Assembly (NCBI GenBank): GCA_016200825.1
Contig: JACQEA010000205.1
Coordinates: 1-5,547, forward strand
Length of the DNA: 5,547 nt
Source: Chloroflexota bacterium
GTDB taxonomy: Bacteria; Chloroflexota; Anaerolineae; UBA4142
Direction: 5' to 3'
A program made the translations under genes and the position numbers. The notes below the pieces were generated by a model. It had not been told where the DNA came from and did not search any database. It was given only the letters and a program-made list of their open reading frames with translations. Below are positions 5,058 through 5,547 of this stretch, in pieces; within the stretch, counting starts at the first letter, position 1, and each line of letters starts with the position of its first letter.

Positions 5058-5547
5058 CTAGATTTTTCTTTTCTCTTTCGTCTTGCGCGCCACAATCGTC
5101 ATCGCCTCTTCAGTTGCCTTCGCGCGCTCCGCGCCGTTGAGCCGCAACGAAATCGCTTGCGATACGCCGTCCTCACCCATCGTAATTCCGTACACCGTAT
5201 CCGAATTTTCAATCGTGCGCCGATTGTGCGTGATGATAATAAATTGCGTCGCCGCGCCGAGCGATTTCAACGCGTCGTTGAATCGTCCCACGTTCGATTC
5301 ATCCAACATCGCGTCCACTTCATCCATCACGCAAAACGGCGTCGGCGAAACTTTCAGAATCGAAAATAATAACGCGGCGGCGGTCAGCGCGCGTTCGCCG
5401 CCCGAAAGCATCGCGAGATGCGCGGCGCGTTTGCCTGGCGGTTTCGCGATAATTTCCACGCCCGTCTGCATAATGTCATCGGGTTGCGTCAATTCCAAAC
5501 GCGCGGTCCCGCCGTTGAACAACAACGTAAAATAATTTCCAAATTCC
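5058..5547 (-). CDS. smc: Chromosome segregation protein SMC, C-terminal end (partial)
   Basis: The frame is open to the window edge and ends at TAG 5058-5060; 162 residues are visible. They form the C-terminal lobe of the SMC ABC-type ATPase head: F-G-N-Y-F..LFNGG.ARLELT, then the signature motif LSGGE (residues 47-51 of the visible part), Walker B FCVMDE (71-76, catalytic Glu at 76), D-loop AMLDESNV, and the H-loop histidine in IIITHNRRT. A short basic tail (RKTKEKRKI) closes the protein. SMC with ScpA/ScpB forms the condensin ring that compacts and separates chromosomes; here the N-terminal head, coiled coil and hinge lie outside the window. RecN or SbcC are less likely, because the LSGGE, VDAMLDE.NV and THNRRT combination is SMC-specific. 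The codon use is native, with strong GCG/CGC preference. Confidence 0.96.
   Translation of the reverse strand, partial: EFGNYFTLLFNGGTARLELTQPDDIMQTGVEIIAKPPGKRAAHLAMLSGGERALTAAALLFSILKVSPTPFCVMDEVDAMLDESNVGRFNDALKSLGAATQFIIITHNRRTIENSDTVYGITMGEDGVSQAISLRLNGAERAKATEEAMTIVARKTKEKRKI

Overview
The window looks like a piece of a moderately high-GC bacterial chromosome with an extreme preference for GCG/CGC codons. A Chloroflexota (Anaerolineae-like) origin is my best guess. It rests on the short palindromic repeat families ('CACCACAAAGACAC', 'GTCATTGCGAG...CTCGCAATGAC', 'TGTCACCCTGAGCGAAGCGAA') and on a small helical zinc-ribbon protein of a kind I associate with that phylum. No ribosomal or other phylogenetic marker settles it; the SMC fragment would be the best one to test.

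Layout. On the + strand (1-1537) are the end of a small membrane protein and, overlapping it by 4 bases, a 451-residue antiporter-like membrane subunit of the NuoL/M/N-HyfB/F-MrpA/D superfamily. Together they look like the tail of a Complex I-, hydrogenase- or Mrp-like operon. A small two-way terminator-like hairpin separates this from the rest, which is all on the - strand. In - strand transcription order the rest is: smc C-terminus (5547-5058), a dispersed hairpin repeat, a broken 5' fragment of a ubiA-type gene (4918-4757), a DUF4258-type small gene with its own sigma70-like promoter (4700-4455), an intact ubiA-family prenyltransferase gene (4359-3499), a 191-bp palindromic element, a frameshifted zinc-ribbon gene (3291-2774), two more palindromic repeats, and a DHDPS/NAL-family aldolase gene (2462-1566) that resembles 4-hydroxy-2-oxoglutarate aldolase.

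The genes do not form one pathway. The - strand half is a patchwork of housekeeping or metabolic genes separated by non-coding palindromic repeats. The two most informative structures are: (1) an 87-bp direct duplication of the ubiA 5' region (4242-4328 and 4810-4896), whose five differences are all synonymous and which brackets the DUF4258 gene, as if a small acquired segment replaced the start of ubiA and displaced the old one; and (2) an 83-bp perfect inverted repeat (2636-2718 and 3392-3474) around the broken zinc-ribbon gene. The antiporter-like protein is also unusual because, by eye, it has lost the charged residues that normally carry protons. I found no RNA genes, CRISPR array or complete transposon.
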